Part shown: piece by piece, positions 11,871 to 23,419 of the stretch
Position numbering within the stretch: the first letter of the stretch is position 1
Layout: each line of letters starts with the position of its first letter
NCBI RefSeq assembly: GCF_037126465.1
Contig: NC_088203.1
Coordinates: forward strand, 90,520,668-90,584,667
Reading direction: 5' to 3'
DNA: 64,000 nt
Source: Ornithodoros turicata
Lineage: Eukaryota > Arthropoda > Arachnida > Ixodida > Argasidae
Program-made: the position numbers and the translations under genes
The notes under the pieces: generated by a model
Databases searched by the model: none
Told to the model about the DNA's origin: nothing
Seen by the model: only the letters and a program-made list of their open reading frames with translations

Positions 11871-12387
11871 TCATTTCAGAGCGAAAGGATAAATACCTGT
11901 CTAGCTACATGATTTATGAATTTTTGGTTCAGATAAGGCAGAAGCAATGCTCCGTGCCTTTTTAAATGTCATTCATTACCTTTACCTTGCGAACTGTGAC
12001 CGTGCAGTGAGCGATTAAAGACAACACTCTAGCGACACCTGGGGGCAAAGGCGAAGCATTATTCTTTGGGCGTGGGTACTCTGTTGGAAATTTAATCTGA
12101 ATCGGGTAGAAGTGTGGAAAGCTCGACCGCGCTGTTCTCGACGACGACCACAAGGATGAGTGACTGCTTTGATCGATAGGAGCAATGTTTGGATTATGTG
12201 GCGTTCGGCGTCGGTGTGCACATCTCGATATTACAATGTTAATACAGTGCATGTCGGTAACACCTGAAAACTCTAAAGTGCAGATCTGTGTGTTGCGCCT
12301 GCGCGAACTTATTGAATTCCTCCGAATTTTTTCGTCAGACCTCTGCGCACTCGAATCGCGGCTGGTTCGCGACAACACTATACGTAG

Positions 12388-12686
12388 CACCAGCGGCATG
12401 GCCGAGTGGGCTAAGGCCTCCGCTCGTTGGTGGTAACCAAGGTCGTGCTGAAGACTGGGAGGTGGTGGGTTCGAATCCTGCCGCCGGCTGTGCTGTCTGA
12501 GGTTTTCCCTGGGTTTTCCGATGACGTTCCAGACCAATGTCGGCACAGTTCCCCCTGAAGTCGGCAAAGGACGCATGATAACCCCCTGTCCCCCACTCCT
12601 TCCTGCTATCCTCTCTCCGTCTGTCCACATCTGTACGTTGCTCATAGCCACAGTTGCTTCGCGCCGCTAACACCCAATAAAAAAAA
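12388..12686 (+). mobile_element. Full-length tRNA-derived SINE with 14-bp target duplication
   Basis: The tRNA-like head has a box A (GGCCGAGTGGGC) and a box B (GGTTCGAATCC), with a serine/leucine-tRNA-like long-arm look. It is followed by the family body (GCTGTGCTGTCTGAGG, GGCACAGTTCCC) and an AATAAAAAA tail. The insertion is flanked by AACACTATACGTAG at 12374-12387 and 12687-12700. The exact duplication indicates retroposition by a LINE machinery and a fairly recent event. Confidence 0.88.
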
Positions 12687-12700
12687 AACACTATACGTAG

Positions 12701-13429
12701 GATGTTATGCTGAGGAGGAGAAGATAGTGCGTTGCTAAGAGGAATGTTATTATAGTAAAACAAGTGAAATAATAGAAGAGGGAAGTTTACGGCGCAGGGA
12801 AAGAGGTGGGCGGGGGAGGGGGGACTTCGCTCTTTAAGTGAATTAAGTGAAATAGCGACGTTGGTGTGGAGGAAAATGGTGAGAACAAACAAAAACAGAC
12901 GTCGCAGTTTTATAGGTCTTCTATGCTATGAGTGGAGATGGTCCTGGTGCGGGTACCATCAGACGACACCTGCTCTATGTGAAGATCTTCTACAGTAGAG
13001 GTTTTAACTCAGAGTGCGGTTTGTGATAGTTAGGTTTAATGAGGCCTAACACGTCATTTCCTATTGTAAATGCGTTTAATTGATACGGACGTCCCGTGCT
13101 AAGTTATTGGTCGCGTGTAGGGTTTCTGGTTTTCGGCGCTTATATTTCCTGCAATTTCGGGGTGTTTATCTGTCTCGTCTACTATTCCGTTCTGAGAAAG
13201 CTGATATTTCTCGGAGGTAACAGCTATACTCGAAAATAAATAAAAGAATAGAAAAGAATATATCACTGCGGGTGCTTATGGCTATGTTACATATACAGTT
13301 TTTTTTTATTATTATTCGTTACATAATTTTTATAAAACAAACTAGCAGAGCAAAATAGACGCAGTTTTTGCAGCTGAGTTATATGGTCAGGCGAACATTC
13401 TCTGGAAGGAGGTATGTATTATATAAGAT
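12701..13429. other. Stretch without recognised features
   Basis: AT-rich, with a short (T)n near 13300. No gene or repeat relationship was noticed. Confidence 0.4.
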
Positions 13430-13870
13430 CACTAGTTACCTAAAATTCATTAATTAACTCTTTAATCAGGGGATTCCGCGCAAAAGCGAGTTTACAGAAC
13501 GAGAGATATTCATTGAAAGCCATTCAATGTTTAAAATACGCTTAAACGCGCACTTGTGTTGAAATATCTATCGCTGAATTTCGCTATGCAAATAACAACA
13601 ACAAATGAATTAATGGTAATGAATGGGGAAATCCGCCATGCAAATAAGCCGGAACACGAACTACTCACTTTTCGAGCGCAGAAAGGGCGACAGGCAATCT
13701 ACGTGGCAGGGCAACAAGGTTTGGAGCAATGGAGCTGATTAGTGTAGGAGCTAATCTGTTGGCCAGATAGCTCTCCCACTCAGATAAGGCGAAGGTCGTT
13801 TAATTTCTGCGCTCGAAAAGCCCGTAGTTCTTGTTTCGGCTCACTTGCTTAGCGAAATCAGTAGAGGCTT
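13430..13870. mobile_element. TIR element related to the one at 27.0-28.35 kb
   Basis: The inverted arms at about 13633-13688 and 13809-13858 share AGCCGGAACACGAACTAC-like sequence and TTTTCGAGCGCAGAAA. The outer left part (TTAATTAACTC, GCGCAAAAGCGAG, TTGAAAGCCATT) is matched in inverse orientation by the right part of the element ending near 28345, so the two are copies of one family. Confidence 0.5.
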
Positions 13871-15766
13871 TTGTCTGACATGGAGTTGTGTTCCCACGAC
13901 AGACCTCTGTCGAGTGTGCAGTGCCAAAACCTATGTACCTTGAAGAAAAGAGCAAGTTACAATCTCAATCAGAATTTTCGTTTTCAGAGCACATAGCGCG
14001 CCCAGCGCGTACTTCAGTTCAGCTGCGTTATGTCTGAACCAGGTTGTAGACCTGGTCATCAATCAGTGAAAAATACTCGATGAGACCGATGGCAGGGGGA
14101 TTCAAAGGGAAATAGATGGCACTATAGTATCGAGAGTGCCAGAAGCTGGAAGTGAAAGAGTGGTCGCCGTTGATTGGGGGGGGGGGGGCTTTATGGCGTC
14201 CCGAAAAAAAAAAAAAACAGAAAGAAAGAAAAAGTGTAGATTTTGGTATGCAACAGGGACCTCGAGCTTGTACTGAAAATGGTTGTGTTCGGAGATGCCA
14301 AGGGCTGTTGGTATTTGACGGCAGAACTGTGCTAGAGGAGTGCTGGGTTACTCTGCGGGACAGATACTTTCTTCGTGGGCGTGCAAGCACTCTATTGAGC
14401 CATGAACTGCGACTATATAGGGACTGAGAAGGAAAGGAGGGGTATGTGGAGTTCCGTTACAACCTCGTTCCTAAGGAGAAGATTCTTTTAAGCAAAGGAC
14501 CTCGACGAAAATTCCAACAGGAAATATTTTTTGAAAAAGTATAACAGGTCATAGTATTTGTAAAAATACTTTGTTTAGGGAGGGGAATGAGAATCGTTGT
14601 AACTAGACTATACAATATTATGTAATGAAATACCATAATAACGGAGTGGTCACTAATGCCAGCCAGGATCTGAACAGACCGCACTTTGACATGACGAAAG
14701 CGGCGTCTGTAAACCCAGACTGCTTGAGAGGAGGGCAAATCCCGGTGGGCCCAGAACTTAATTAGCGCACGTTAGAAGTAGAGATACCACCTAAGAAGGC
14801 GACTCGCAAACCCCTGTGTGGACACTCGTTTTTAATTGCATTGTTTAGACATTTCGTTTTTAGTTTGCAAAGCACATCCTGCAATAAAGCGAAAAATGAC
14901 GGCTGTCGGATGCAGGGGCAGAGAACACACACCTATCAAAACAGCATAGTACACACCACAAAGAGAAATGCAAACAATTTCAACAAAGGACAAGTTTCTC
15001 ACCTCGGGATTGAAGCAAGCATTACGGCAAGCACCCCATCACCGATGCACTGCTGTCTGTACCAACGGAGAACATCGTAGGAAACGTGGTTATCTCCAAA
15101 CCTTTCTCGACTCGGGTCATGTCTCGGTGAGAGCAATAACATCAGCATCACAATCAAGAACGTAGCGGAAGAGAAAATCGTGTTTGTCACTCGAGAGTCT
15201 ACTACGAACTTTGGTATCAATAAGCAAGGTCTCCCCGAATGTCCCCCCGCACGTCTGGAAATCTTATTTGGAGTGTTTACACTTGTATAGGCTTGTCGAT
15301 GCTTATGTTTGCGAGCTCAACGAAGACTGCAGGCAGCGTGGTTTGTGTGTACTCCCTCTGCGCACTAGATGTGATCCAGCAATATGACTTATCGTGTGGA
15401 CACAGGTGATCATAAATAAGTCGGCCCTGGAACCCTTACCACTTTAGCTAGCACAGCTTTTACACAAGGGTGTTACGTTTAATACTATTTGGCCCTTATC
15501 GTGGCAATGGGGGTCTAGCCTCAACCTTTGTCCGCTGTAAGCAGGCAATGAGGTCAGACAGACCACCAAACGCAAAAGCTGTTCTTCATCAAGAAATAAG
15601 AGCGTTTCACTTTGTCGTCGATACGAAGAACTCTGCCGCGCTACCCCCGTTTTCGAACGGATGGCGACCGCCGCGAATAGTCCACCTTCTCCATGCACTA
15701 TTCACGTTTCCGTTTTCTTTTGTTTCCGTCCGATTTCCCTTCAGGCTGCTTCTGCTTTGTATATAT
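13871..15766. other. Stretch with only homopolymer runs
   Basis: A poly-G run at 14178-14190 and a poly-A-rich run at 14205-14235 are the only distinctive parts. No gene was recognised. Confidence 0.4.
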
Positions 15767-15870
15767 TAGGGATGTGCCAACCGAATCCAGGAACCCTCGA
15801 ATCCTAGGCAGGGGGTTCGAGATTTGCGAATGCGAATCCCAGTGCCCAAAACGACGAATCGAATCTTTCG
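15767..15870. repeat. GAATC/TTCGAA cluster with hAT-like end
   Basis: TAGGGATGTGCCAACCGAATC at the left is followed by repeated CGAATC motifs in both orientations. The start fits hAT-type termini; no partner end was located. Confidence 0.35.
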
Positions 15871-16084
15871 AATCCACCAACCACGTTTGTGCGTTTCTTT
15901 TTCAAATCGGCGCTTCCGCAGTCCGCCGAAAGAGTCATTAGCGGACAGGTGATTTCTTGTTTGTTTACATTGCTCTAGACTGAGAGTGTTCAGGCAGGAA
16001 CTGTTACATTACAAGTTTAAAAGTAACCAGGTTTTGCTTTTGATTGTTGCTTAGTTACGGAAATAATTCAGACTCGAGAATTTA

Positions 16085-16168
16085 TAATAGTAGTATTCAT
16101 AGTATCGAGTATCAGTAGTATCGAGTATCAGTAGTATCGAGTATCAACATAGTATCGAGTATTCATAA
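16085..16168 (+). repeat. AGTATCGAGTATC tandem repeat
   Basis: Four to five imperfect units of about 16-18 bp, each containing AGTATCGAGTAT. Confidence 0.7.
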
Positions 16169-16335
16169 TATATAATTCATAATTTATTGCCGATAATTAT
16201 CTTTCTTTGCGTATGTTGTGTAGGACACGGTAGTGGGGCGTGCACTTATCTCCTTGGAGTTGCGCCACCGAACGAACAGAGGTGGCACACTGGCAGCGTT
16301 TTCTTTCAGCTAGAGCGTTGTTGTTGTTGTTTTTT

Positions 16336-16470
16336 AGTGTTGAGAAAGGTCAGCCAATGTTTGGCTTGCTACTCTTCAAAAAAAAAGTTCACCCAGACCA
16401 AAAAAAGAAAAAAAATCACACACACACAAAAAAAAAACAAAAAAAAAAAAAACACAGACACAGGGAAATG
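16336..16470 (-). repeat. LINE 3'-end-like fragment and A/CA-rich tract
   Basis: AAAGGTCAGCC...GGCTTGCTA at 16345-16375 is the motif pair found at the 3' end of the I-type LINE (61.0-61.1 kb). It is followed by A-rich and CA-rich low-complexity sequence. No G-run lies next to it, so the copy is partial. Confidence 0.4.
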
Positions 16471-16686
16471 AAGATGCGCGGAAGCACGTGTCACAGGTCC
16501 CGCGTCAGACGTCAGAGCGTTTCGGAGAGCGTCAGAGCGTGACTCTAAGGTACGCTAATCTGGTATTCCAACTAATACTCCAGAAGTAAAACCTAACTAC
16601 TGCACCTAGCAATGTATGTCGGTGCCTTTTTCTTTTCTGGTCAGAATGTTGTTTATTACTCAGGTAGATAAGACACTCACAATCGT

Positions 16687-16785
16687 GGGGGGGGGGGGGG
16701 GGCGGGGGGGTATGTTTACTAAGAAAAAAGAAAGGAAAGGTCAGCCAGACGGAGGTTGGCTTGCTATTCCAAAAAAAAATAAACG
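16687..16785 (-). mobile_element. I-type LINE 3' terminus (poly(C)-ended)
   Basis: On the minus strand this reads GGAATAGCAAGCC, then GGCTGACC, then a T-rich spacer and TAAACATA, ending in a long C run (seen here as G at 16687-16710). The same order occurs at 31.34-31.42 kb and at 61.02-61.12 kb, directly downstream of a LINE coding region. Confidence 0.55.
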
Positions 16786-16862
16786 GATAAACCTAGGGAA
16801 ACCAGTAAACATGCACGACCACGCGACCGTTGACCAGCGGCGCAAGAACTTTACTTCACCTA

Positions 16863-17111
16863 CACTCTAAAAATAGAACTTCACTGCATAGCACGCTGTG
16901 GCGCCAACCATTGCCACGAATGATAGGGTTATCGCTTCTGATTCCGAGATAGAGGGGGGCGTACGCCTTTTTGTGGCAATTTGGATTTATGAAAATTGCC
17001 ACAAAAAGGCGTACGCCCCCCTCTGTCTTCCAATCACCAGCGCTAACACTATCATTCGTGACAGTGGTTGGCGCGCAGCGTGCTATGCGGTGAAGTTGTG
17101 TTTTTAGAGTG
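16863..17111. mobile_element. MITE (Tc1/mariner-type ends), family A
   Basis: A 249-bp near-palindrome with ends CACTCTAAAAA and TA on each side (16861-16862, 17112-17113). Inverted blocks are GGGGGGCGTACGCC and GCATAGCACGCTG. Related copies are at 10.6 kb (complete) and 63.3 kb (truncated). Confidence 0.85.
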
Positions 17112-17274
17112 TAGCACCAGCAATTGTCCCTCTAAGTGTACCACAATATACTTGTGTAACGACCAAATAAGGAGGGACATCACACGTATACTGCGACTCT
17201 GGGCGACGGCCCTGCGCATGTTTCGCCAGAAAACGAAGCGGGCAAAGGATACCACTAACAACAAAAACGTGGTG

Positions 17275-17517
17275 CTGGTGGCGAAAGGGCTCGCCGTTGT
17301 CGGCCTCACAGAGGTGAGCAAACGTCACGACTGACGCCCTGGGGGAATGTGCGTCCTCGGTCGACTTCTAAGGGAACTGTGCCGACATATGTCTGAAAGC
17401 GTCTGAGGAAAACCCAGGAAACCCCAGCCGGCATCGGGATTCGAACCCGGGTACTTCCCAGTCTCGACGTGACATGGCCAGCACGCTAACCATAACCACT
17501 GGGCCACGCGAGCAGGT
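17275..17517 (-). mobile_element. tRNA-derived SINE (Ruka-like), minus strand
   Basis: The head at the right has box B (complement of GGATTCGAACCCG) and the box-A side ending near 17517. The body contains GTCTGAAAGCGTCTGAGG. The 3' end at the left is GGTG-rich, the complement of the family's CACCAC tail. It nearly matches the copy at 35711-35964. Confidence 0.82.
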
Positions 17518-18441
17518 AAAACCTGTCGGAGACGCGCCTCTCCATACGGTTTCTGTACGTCCAGTATGAGTCCACCCGCATAACGCATCCATCGATACAC
17601 TTCGTCGATACACGTAATCACGGAAGTCTGGGTAGCTGTTATTAACTGGAAACCCACAAACATTTTGAGTCCCACTATGGGACAAAACGAGTAAGTATCC
17701 AATGCGAAGATAGCGAAGGCCCGCAGGAGTGGCAGCATGGCACATATGCACTCCTTATATGGGACGCATCGAAGAGAGAAGCACGCTACCGCTTGTGCTG
17801 GCGCCCACGAGCTGTCTGCGTCCGGAGTTCCTCCATGTATGTTCCGTCCATAAGCACTTTGCATAAGAGGGCGTAATCGAGCGAGTTTGTACGAATCGTA
17901 CATATCGATTAGCGCGCGAACACTGACAGACACAGACACAAGTAGCGCGGTGGTATCTATTTGTTTCTGTGTCTGTCCGTGTTTGAGTCCTAATCGGTAT
18001 CAATGTTCCATAAGCACTCCTCTTGCTTTCCACTCAGTAAGCTGTCTCCGGAATCTCAACGAATCTCCGCAACTGCAGATATTACAAATACTGCAGATAT
18101 TACAAATATTGATACTAGGAATAATACCTTCCTTTCCTGTGACGCAAATTATCGGCACTGCTCAGCTCTCCGCCAAGCTAATGCAGCAAGCGGCGCGAGA
18201 CAAATCGATGACCTGCCTTACTCTTGTTTCTTATAACTACGGTGTTCGAACCTCGCTCCTGTTGTCAGAAGAAGCACGGAAAAGGAAACTGAAGGGGCAG
18301 GTCACCGTTCTCTCCCACCTTTCTTGCACAAATTTGACGGAGAACATTTGGTCGACAATTTGGGCGTCTCGGAACGACAGTTTTCGCAATTTTTTCCCCT
18401 CCGTGCTTCGGGTCACCCGCCTTTGGCTTTCCCAGCTATTA
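17518..18441. other. Stretch without recognised features
   Basis: A short direct repeat of GCAGATATTACAAATA occurs at about 18077-18108. No gene was recognised. Confidence 0.4.
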
Positions 18442-18615
18442 CAGTCAAATCTCGTTTTATGAACGTTCGATCTATGAATTCCCTCGCTTTATGAACAGTT
18501 TGTTGAGAAGACAACTGTATCCTTCTAGTCATTCAAGCCCTCGATTTATGAATTCCCCCGTTTTCTGAACGTTTTTTCGAGAAACATTTGCTGTTCACAA
18601 ATCGATGTTTGACTG
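18442..18615. mobile_element. pogo/Tigger-like MITE
   Basis: The ends CAGTCAAATCTCG and CAGTCAAACATCG (complement) are inverted and flanked by TA (18440-18441 and 18616-18617). The inner parts carry TTTATGAAC motifs in both arms. A CAGT start with TA duplication is the pogo/Tigger pattern. The length is 174 bp with no coding sequence. Confidence 0.75.
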
Positions 18616-18640
18616 TATCAGTCTTAGTCAATGGGTATCT

Positions 18641-18987
18641 ACCGCTTGCGACATACTTATCTGAAATATCCATCCCGTGGCCCGGCAGTCCCCTGTCGGT
18701 GGAATCGCGCGCGAACGAGCTGTACCGTTATCGCCTCCAAGGGGAGGTCGTCTAGTGTGCTGTTCCACACAACGCCACGAGTCGAGAGAGATAACCTGAG
18801 ATACTTGGGTGTTGTCTGCTAGCATGCAGGAAAGAATGCTAGCAGGCGACGCCCAGCTGATATCTCCCGATTGGTGGTGTTGTGTGGAACAGCACCCTAG
18901 ACGACCTCCCCTTGGAGGCGATAATGGTACAGCTCCTTCGCGCGCGACACCGCCGAGTACACACAGACAAGTATGTCGCAAGCAGTA
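18641..18987. mobile_element. Palindromic (long-TIR) element
   Basis: The arms extend about 170 bp each: GCTTGCGACATACTT at about 18647 pairs with AAGTATGTCGCAAGC at about 18970. CTCCAAGGGGAGGTCGTCTAG pairs with its complement near 18897-18920. There is no coding content. Confidence 0.7.
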
Positions 18988-19952
18988 CCTTGTGGTGGAA
19001 TGGGGAAAACCCTACAGGCGCCTTCCGTTTCTGGCAAAAAGAAAAACCATGACATTGGCTTGGCAAAGCTCCGCGTTCAATTCAGAAAATTCAATTTGTC
19101 GCCGCTGAAAATTGATCGAAGTGCTCCTATGTCATACCAAATGTTCGCCGAAGATAAAACATTGTTGCACTATAATTTTCAGACAAGTAGACTGTGAAAT
19201 ATGTTTTTGTGACACGTTAGGTGAAACACCCTGTATGCGCCTTTGGAACAACAGGTGGCCTGTGCTTTTTGGAATCATTCTACTGATTACCTTGCGCAGA
19301 AACACAAAGAGTAAGGGTTTCGTTCATTTGTTCGTGCATTCGTGCGGGGCTTGAAGAAAGAACTGTTTGTGCGATATATCTACGTTACCCGCTACAATAA
19401 GTGCAGTCCAGAGGACTTGATGCTTTGGGCATGATAGTCGACTACTCGACTTGATTGTGTGCAGCGACTTTGGCAAATGGCGTGACAAAGAGTAAATAAT
19501 TGTCCGACGTGCAATAAATTTGTTGCTGGGAACAACCTGTAATGCAGGTGAAGAGTTTCCCTTTTCAAAGGGGAAGAAGCTCCTATTCAAATGAACTGAG
19601 TCCGGTGTAGAGCGACTGGTATTAAAAATGGCAAGAAAAAAATTCCCACGAAAAACTTCCGAAACTTCCCTATGAAATTCGGAGCCACCACATACGGCGG
19701 GCTCAGCCCCATGTCTTCTTTGGTGTCTTTTTTTTTTTCTCTCTGAATCCCTGCGGTACCTCCAAGTACATGTATTTCATTTAGCTCGCTTTTTGTTTTC
19801 GAGTGTGAGGACGCACGTATATTGCGGGCTTATGCTATAGATGGTAGGAGCATACGTGCATATTGTGCTTAACGTTGTTTGTTGTTGTGCTTAATGTCGT
19901 TGATACGATTTAATGATAAAAATTGATGCTTATTGAAATGTTCGCTTGGCAG
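18988..19952. other. Stretch without recognised features up to exon B
   Basis: A short (T)n near 19730 and nothing else recognisable. ACACCCTGTATG at about 19228 resembles a motif seen at some arthropod element ends but is too short to assign. Confidence 0.4.
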
Positions 19953-20106
19953 ACACATGACTTGCTCAGCTTCAACGTGAATGGCACCCGCAGTGAAGCA
20001 CACTACCAGCCATCTTCCGCCAGCGAGTTCTCCTCACTTCTTTGTTGGGCCAACAATTCTGTTGGAGTTCACAGGAGGCCTTGTAGTTACGCCATTGAAC
20101 CACACG
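19953..20106 (+). CDS. sidestep-like exon B: second half of the last Ig domain
   Basis: This 154-bp exon has an acceptor AG at 19951-19952 and a strong donor GTGAGT starting at 20107. It enters in phase 0, matching exon A, and leaves in phase 1. It encodes 51 residues plus one base. The C-terminal part carries the F-strand cysteine in SLLCWANNSVG, then RRPCSY and a final IEPH. The LLCWAxNxxGxxxxPCxYxIxP signature is very characteristic of sidestep-family Ig domains and completes the fold begun in exon A. The first residues (DLLSFNVNGT) contain a potential N-glycosylation site. The exon is isolated by introns of about 15 and 16 kb. No stop, frameshift or splice defect is visible, so it is probably functional. 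Confidence 0.78.
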
Positions 20107-22405
20107 GTGAGTACCAGCAACATAGTACTAATGACAGCCTCCACCATAATATCATAACACCATAAGCACCATGATAACAGCCACTTGCTGCACCAGCGTT
20201 GCGAGAGGTATGAGCGACCATGCACGCATTACGAATTCGAGATGTGGGAGCTCCAATATGGCTGCAATGGGAGCCAGAGAGATTACAATGGGTGCGTTCC
20301 TAAACGAAGCCCCGGGTAGGTTGTAGTCACGTGACCGTGGCTTGTACAACGTGATTGAACGTGTAACTCACTCCTGAATAGCTTTGGGAACGGCGCAGTG
20401 GAACGGGCGACATGCTTACAAGCGCCATTAGGGCTTTCAAATGAGTGTAAAAGGAACTATCGCATCCGGAAATATATGTACGAGACGAATACTGTAATGT
20501 TCGTCACCTTTTCACAGTCAACGTGGCCAAGTTTCTCTTCCGAAAACAGCTTACATAATAAATAAACGAGTTTCAAAGATTCACACTCCCTCTCTAGCTA
20601 ACACCATGATGACGTAAGCCATGCACACGAATGGGAGCGCAGCGCAGGCGATTGTCTCCGAGGCCGTCTGCTTCGTGTTCGCATCGCAATATACTAAGTG
20701 AAAAATCCGCCGAAAAAGTAAATACGCCGACATTCGCTTACCAGTGTGAGTTCTGACATATGGTGTGTGGAACACGGTGGCGCTCCTGGTAGTACGAACA
20801 CGTCCGACGCTCACCACAAACAGATCACAGACTCTCAGCGACTAGCAGACGCCGCCCTTCGTATTCCCGCTCGCTCGCTCGCCTGTCGATGGGTCGGTCG
20901 GTTGCCAAGGCTACCAAGGTCACTCCAACTGCGCCCTGATTGGTCTTGACCGTGCCAAAGGGCGCTTACTGATTGGCCTTCCCGGAGTGACGCTTCCAGA
21001 GAGGGAATTCCGGAATACTCTCAGTGCGCACCGTCTGCTCTTGACATGTGTTACATGAACTGCACAGGAATAACGTCACCAATTTGCGTCGAATTTTCGC
21101 ATTATTGTCAGTGATGAACGCGGATAAAAACGGCAATATGGTTTCGGGATCGACCGGAACGGATGCGATAGTTCTTTTAAGAAGCGAACAACAACAACTT
21201 TATTTTGTGATTATGATTGGGGAGATTCAGCCAGGGGCAATACTCTATCCGTCAGCCTCTGCCGGCATGCTGCGTTATTGGGCGCGAAAATAAACGATTA
21301 CAAGAAAAGGACGTTGTCTTGTTTTGAATTGTACCTGTAGCTTGCAAACGACATGACACGGAATGACACAGACGGATGACGAAGCGACGCCTCGTAAATT
21401 TCTGCTCTGAACAGCCAAACTTTTCCACTTGCACTGGGATGATGATTGGAATGCGCCAAAGAGTACAGCCATTTCTTTTTTTTCTTTTTTTTTTTGTATG
21501 TCTGCAACGAAACTGCGTCAATCAGCAGATCAGCTCTGGGGCTTTTCGGAGAAACCCTCATGCATTCCATCGAAGTGCTCCAAGCTGAAACTGCATCACT
21601 GCACTCGTGCTATAGCACTAACAATTCTGACAATATTCTAGGGATTCTGGCCTCGTAATGTGGTCGAGGTAAGCATACTTACCGATGGCTGCCACTCTTT
21701 TTGTCCAAGTCAACAATATCTTGATATTTCGTTTTTAAATTCGTCCACTTGTTTTCCGTCTGGGTGGCTGACACAAAAGAGCCTTTTTCTCAAAGCAGAG
21801 CTCCTATGCGTACAGAAGTCGGATTTAGGTAAATGCAATAAACCGTGATATGCGAACACAAGTGGGCATAACATACTGCAGCCAGAAAGTGCATTGAACT
21901 GCACTCTTATTCGGTAGTCCCCACTACATCATCACTTATTTGCTGTTCTGTAGGTCCCTGCACAGGTCTATCAGATATTTCACTGCAGTCTGTCGTCAGT
22001 AGTATGTTATAGGCCCCGACGGCTGTGAGGTAGACAGTCCAATTCATAACAGCATGCACTTGTGCGGCTTCTGCAACGCCTCCTAGCTGGTCCACCCGCA
22101 GGCAAGTGCAACAATCTAACTCTAACGAGATCGGAATAGAAGAAAACGAAGATCATATCAAATATAGACAGTCGTATAAGATTTCTATCTATTTTCGCAG
22201 ATTTAGCTATCCAAAACAGCGTAACATGATTTGATTTAATTTTGATTAGATTTTTCTTAGAGGTGCCTGCACACACCTGTGGCACAGCCTAAGAGGTAGT
22301 GCACCGCGTCGGGAAGTACAATAGCAGGCACAAAATAAGCTCACATAAACAAAAGATCATTTAACAGACCATAAGATCTATCATGTCCATAGAAATATCA
22401 ATCTC
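20107..22405. other. Intronic stretch without recognised features
   Basis: A (T)n tract lies near 21473-21495. No exon, repeat arm or RNA gene was recognised. Confidence 0.35.
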
Positions 22406-22915
22406 AGGACAAGAAATACTATTATACAGAGACTGCATGCGAAACATCATTGGATGATTGGCAGGGGTAAAATAACGCAGTTTGCCTTGTAGTATGAACC
22501 GAACAAGTAAAATACAACGTAGATAAAAGGTGAGCAGAATTAATTCTGCCTTTGTTGAATTTATACAAAAACAAGACGTCGAAAAGTGACCATCTAACCG
22601 CCAACGAAAACATATCCGAATGATTCAACATGCCAGAATAAGAATAGTATAAACCTCTGCCAACATGCCTGTCACAATACAGCCCAACAAATTTTCTCTG
22701 TATGTTTTTAATTTCGTTACATCTAGTCAAATATATATAGTTCCAAACAGTACTGGCAAATGCGGTCCTAGGTCCACACTAGTAATAAAGTTGGGAAAAG
22801 CATAAATGATTTTTAATTCACGTGTAATTCGAAATATAAGTTCAAGCAATCGCAGACAGGTGCGCACAACTGGAGAGACATAATCTATGATCTATGTGAT
22901 GTAACAGGTGTAAGA
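22405..22915 (-). pseudogene. Non-LTR retrotransposon RT C-terminal fragment
   Basis: On the minus strand the frame near 22730-22422 reads CNEIKNIQRKFVG, then a WSLFDVLFLYKFNKGRI block, INSAHLL and TRQTALFY. Just upstream, in two frames, lie IFRITRELKIIYAF and FASTVWNY. These are the conserved blocks after the RT fingers in many LINEs (ASxVWNP, IExVQRKF, FLYKxxxGxI, TRxxxLFY). The 5' part is missing and at least one frameshift lies near 22770. It may belong to a Jockey/CR1-like group; the clade is not settled. Confidence 0.6.
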
Positions 22916-22983
22916 GTACGTGGATTAACGAGAGCCTGGACAGATCCGTTGCCACCGAATCACGGTATATTTGAGCATGTAGA

Positions 22984-23175
22984 GCCCTGGTAGAGCCCTG
23001 GACCGGTAATCCAGAAGATGTGGGTTCGAGTCCGACAGCTGGCTAACCTTTTCAGTGACTTCCATCTTTCAACGGTGTATTTGTTGAGTGAAGTTACAGC
23101 TCTGTGAGGCAAACCAAAACTTCGTGAAAGCTTTCTGTGCGAGATGTCAAGAAAAACCACCACCACCACCACAGG
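22984..23175 (+). mobile_element. Second tRNA-derived SINE family (Thr-tRNA-like head)
   Basis: The head has an anticodon-arm-like stem (CTGGA/TCCAG around CCGGTAA, reading GGT) and a T-arm GTGGGTTCGAGTCCGAC. The body is unlike the other SINEs here and ends with CCACCACCACCACC at 23157-23172. The 5' part is irregular (a duplicated TAGAGCCCTGG), so it is not a functional tRNA. Confidence 0.5.
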
Positions 23176-23419
23176 CTTTCCTTTTATATGAGCTATCACA
23201 TCGCAACCACAAAGAGATACCACAGTTTGCATACTAACTTTCTTGCCCACGAATGAATGTTGCGAATGTGTGTGTGTATGTGTGTGCCCCCCATTCACAA
23301 GGAAAAGTCTTGTCTCAAAAGGCACACTGATACATTGTTCACAAATAAACCAGTTGAAGGGAGAACAGCTGATGATGTCCGGACTAATGGGTGGGAGATT
23401 AGCAGACGGCACAGCGCCG

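Larger units (their letters stand above)
4866..19952 (+). other. Intron A-B of the sidestep-like gene (15.1 kb)
   Basis: The interval lies between the phase-0 donor of exon A and the phase-0 acceptor of exon B. It holds an AGTTAC-rich tract, a hairpin, several MITEs, a hAT element, a truncated Tx1-like LINE, SINEs and palindromic elements, each listed separately. No other coding exon was recognised. It could hide small alternative exons that cannot be told from chance open frames by eye. Confidence 0.65.

Noticed and set aside
12388..12475. Possible tRNA-Ser/Leu gene
   Set aside because: It has box A and B but is the head of a SINE with target duplications and a tail.
12335..12892. 185-codon minus-strand open frame
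   Set aside because: It runs through the SINE at 12388-12686; similar frames occur at other SINE copies and reflect the repeat, not a gene.
17325..17939. 204-codon minus-strand open frame
   Set aside because: Its second half is the SINE at 17275-17517; no domain in the rest.
19223..19240. ACACCCTGTATG as a transposon end
   Set aside because: Too short and no inverted partner found.
22984..23060. Possible tRNA-Thr gene
   Set aside because: The D-arm is disordered and the sequence continues into a SINE body with a CAC tail.
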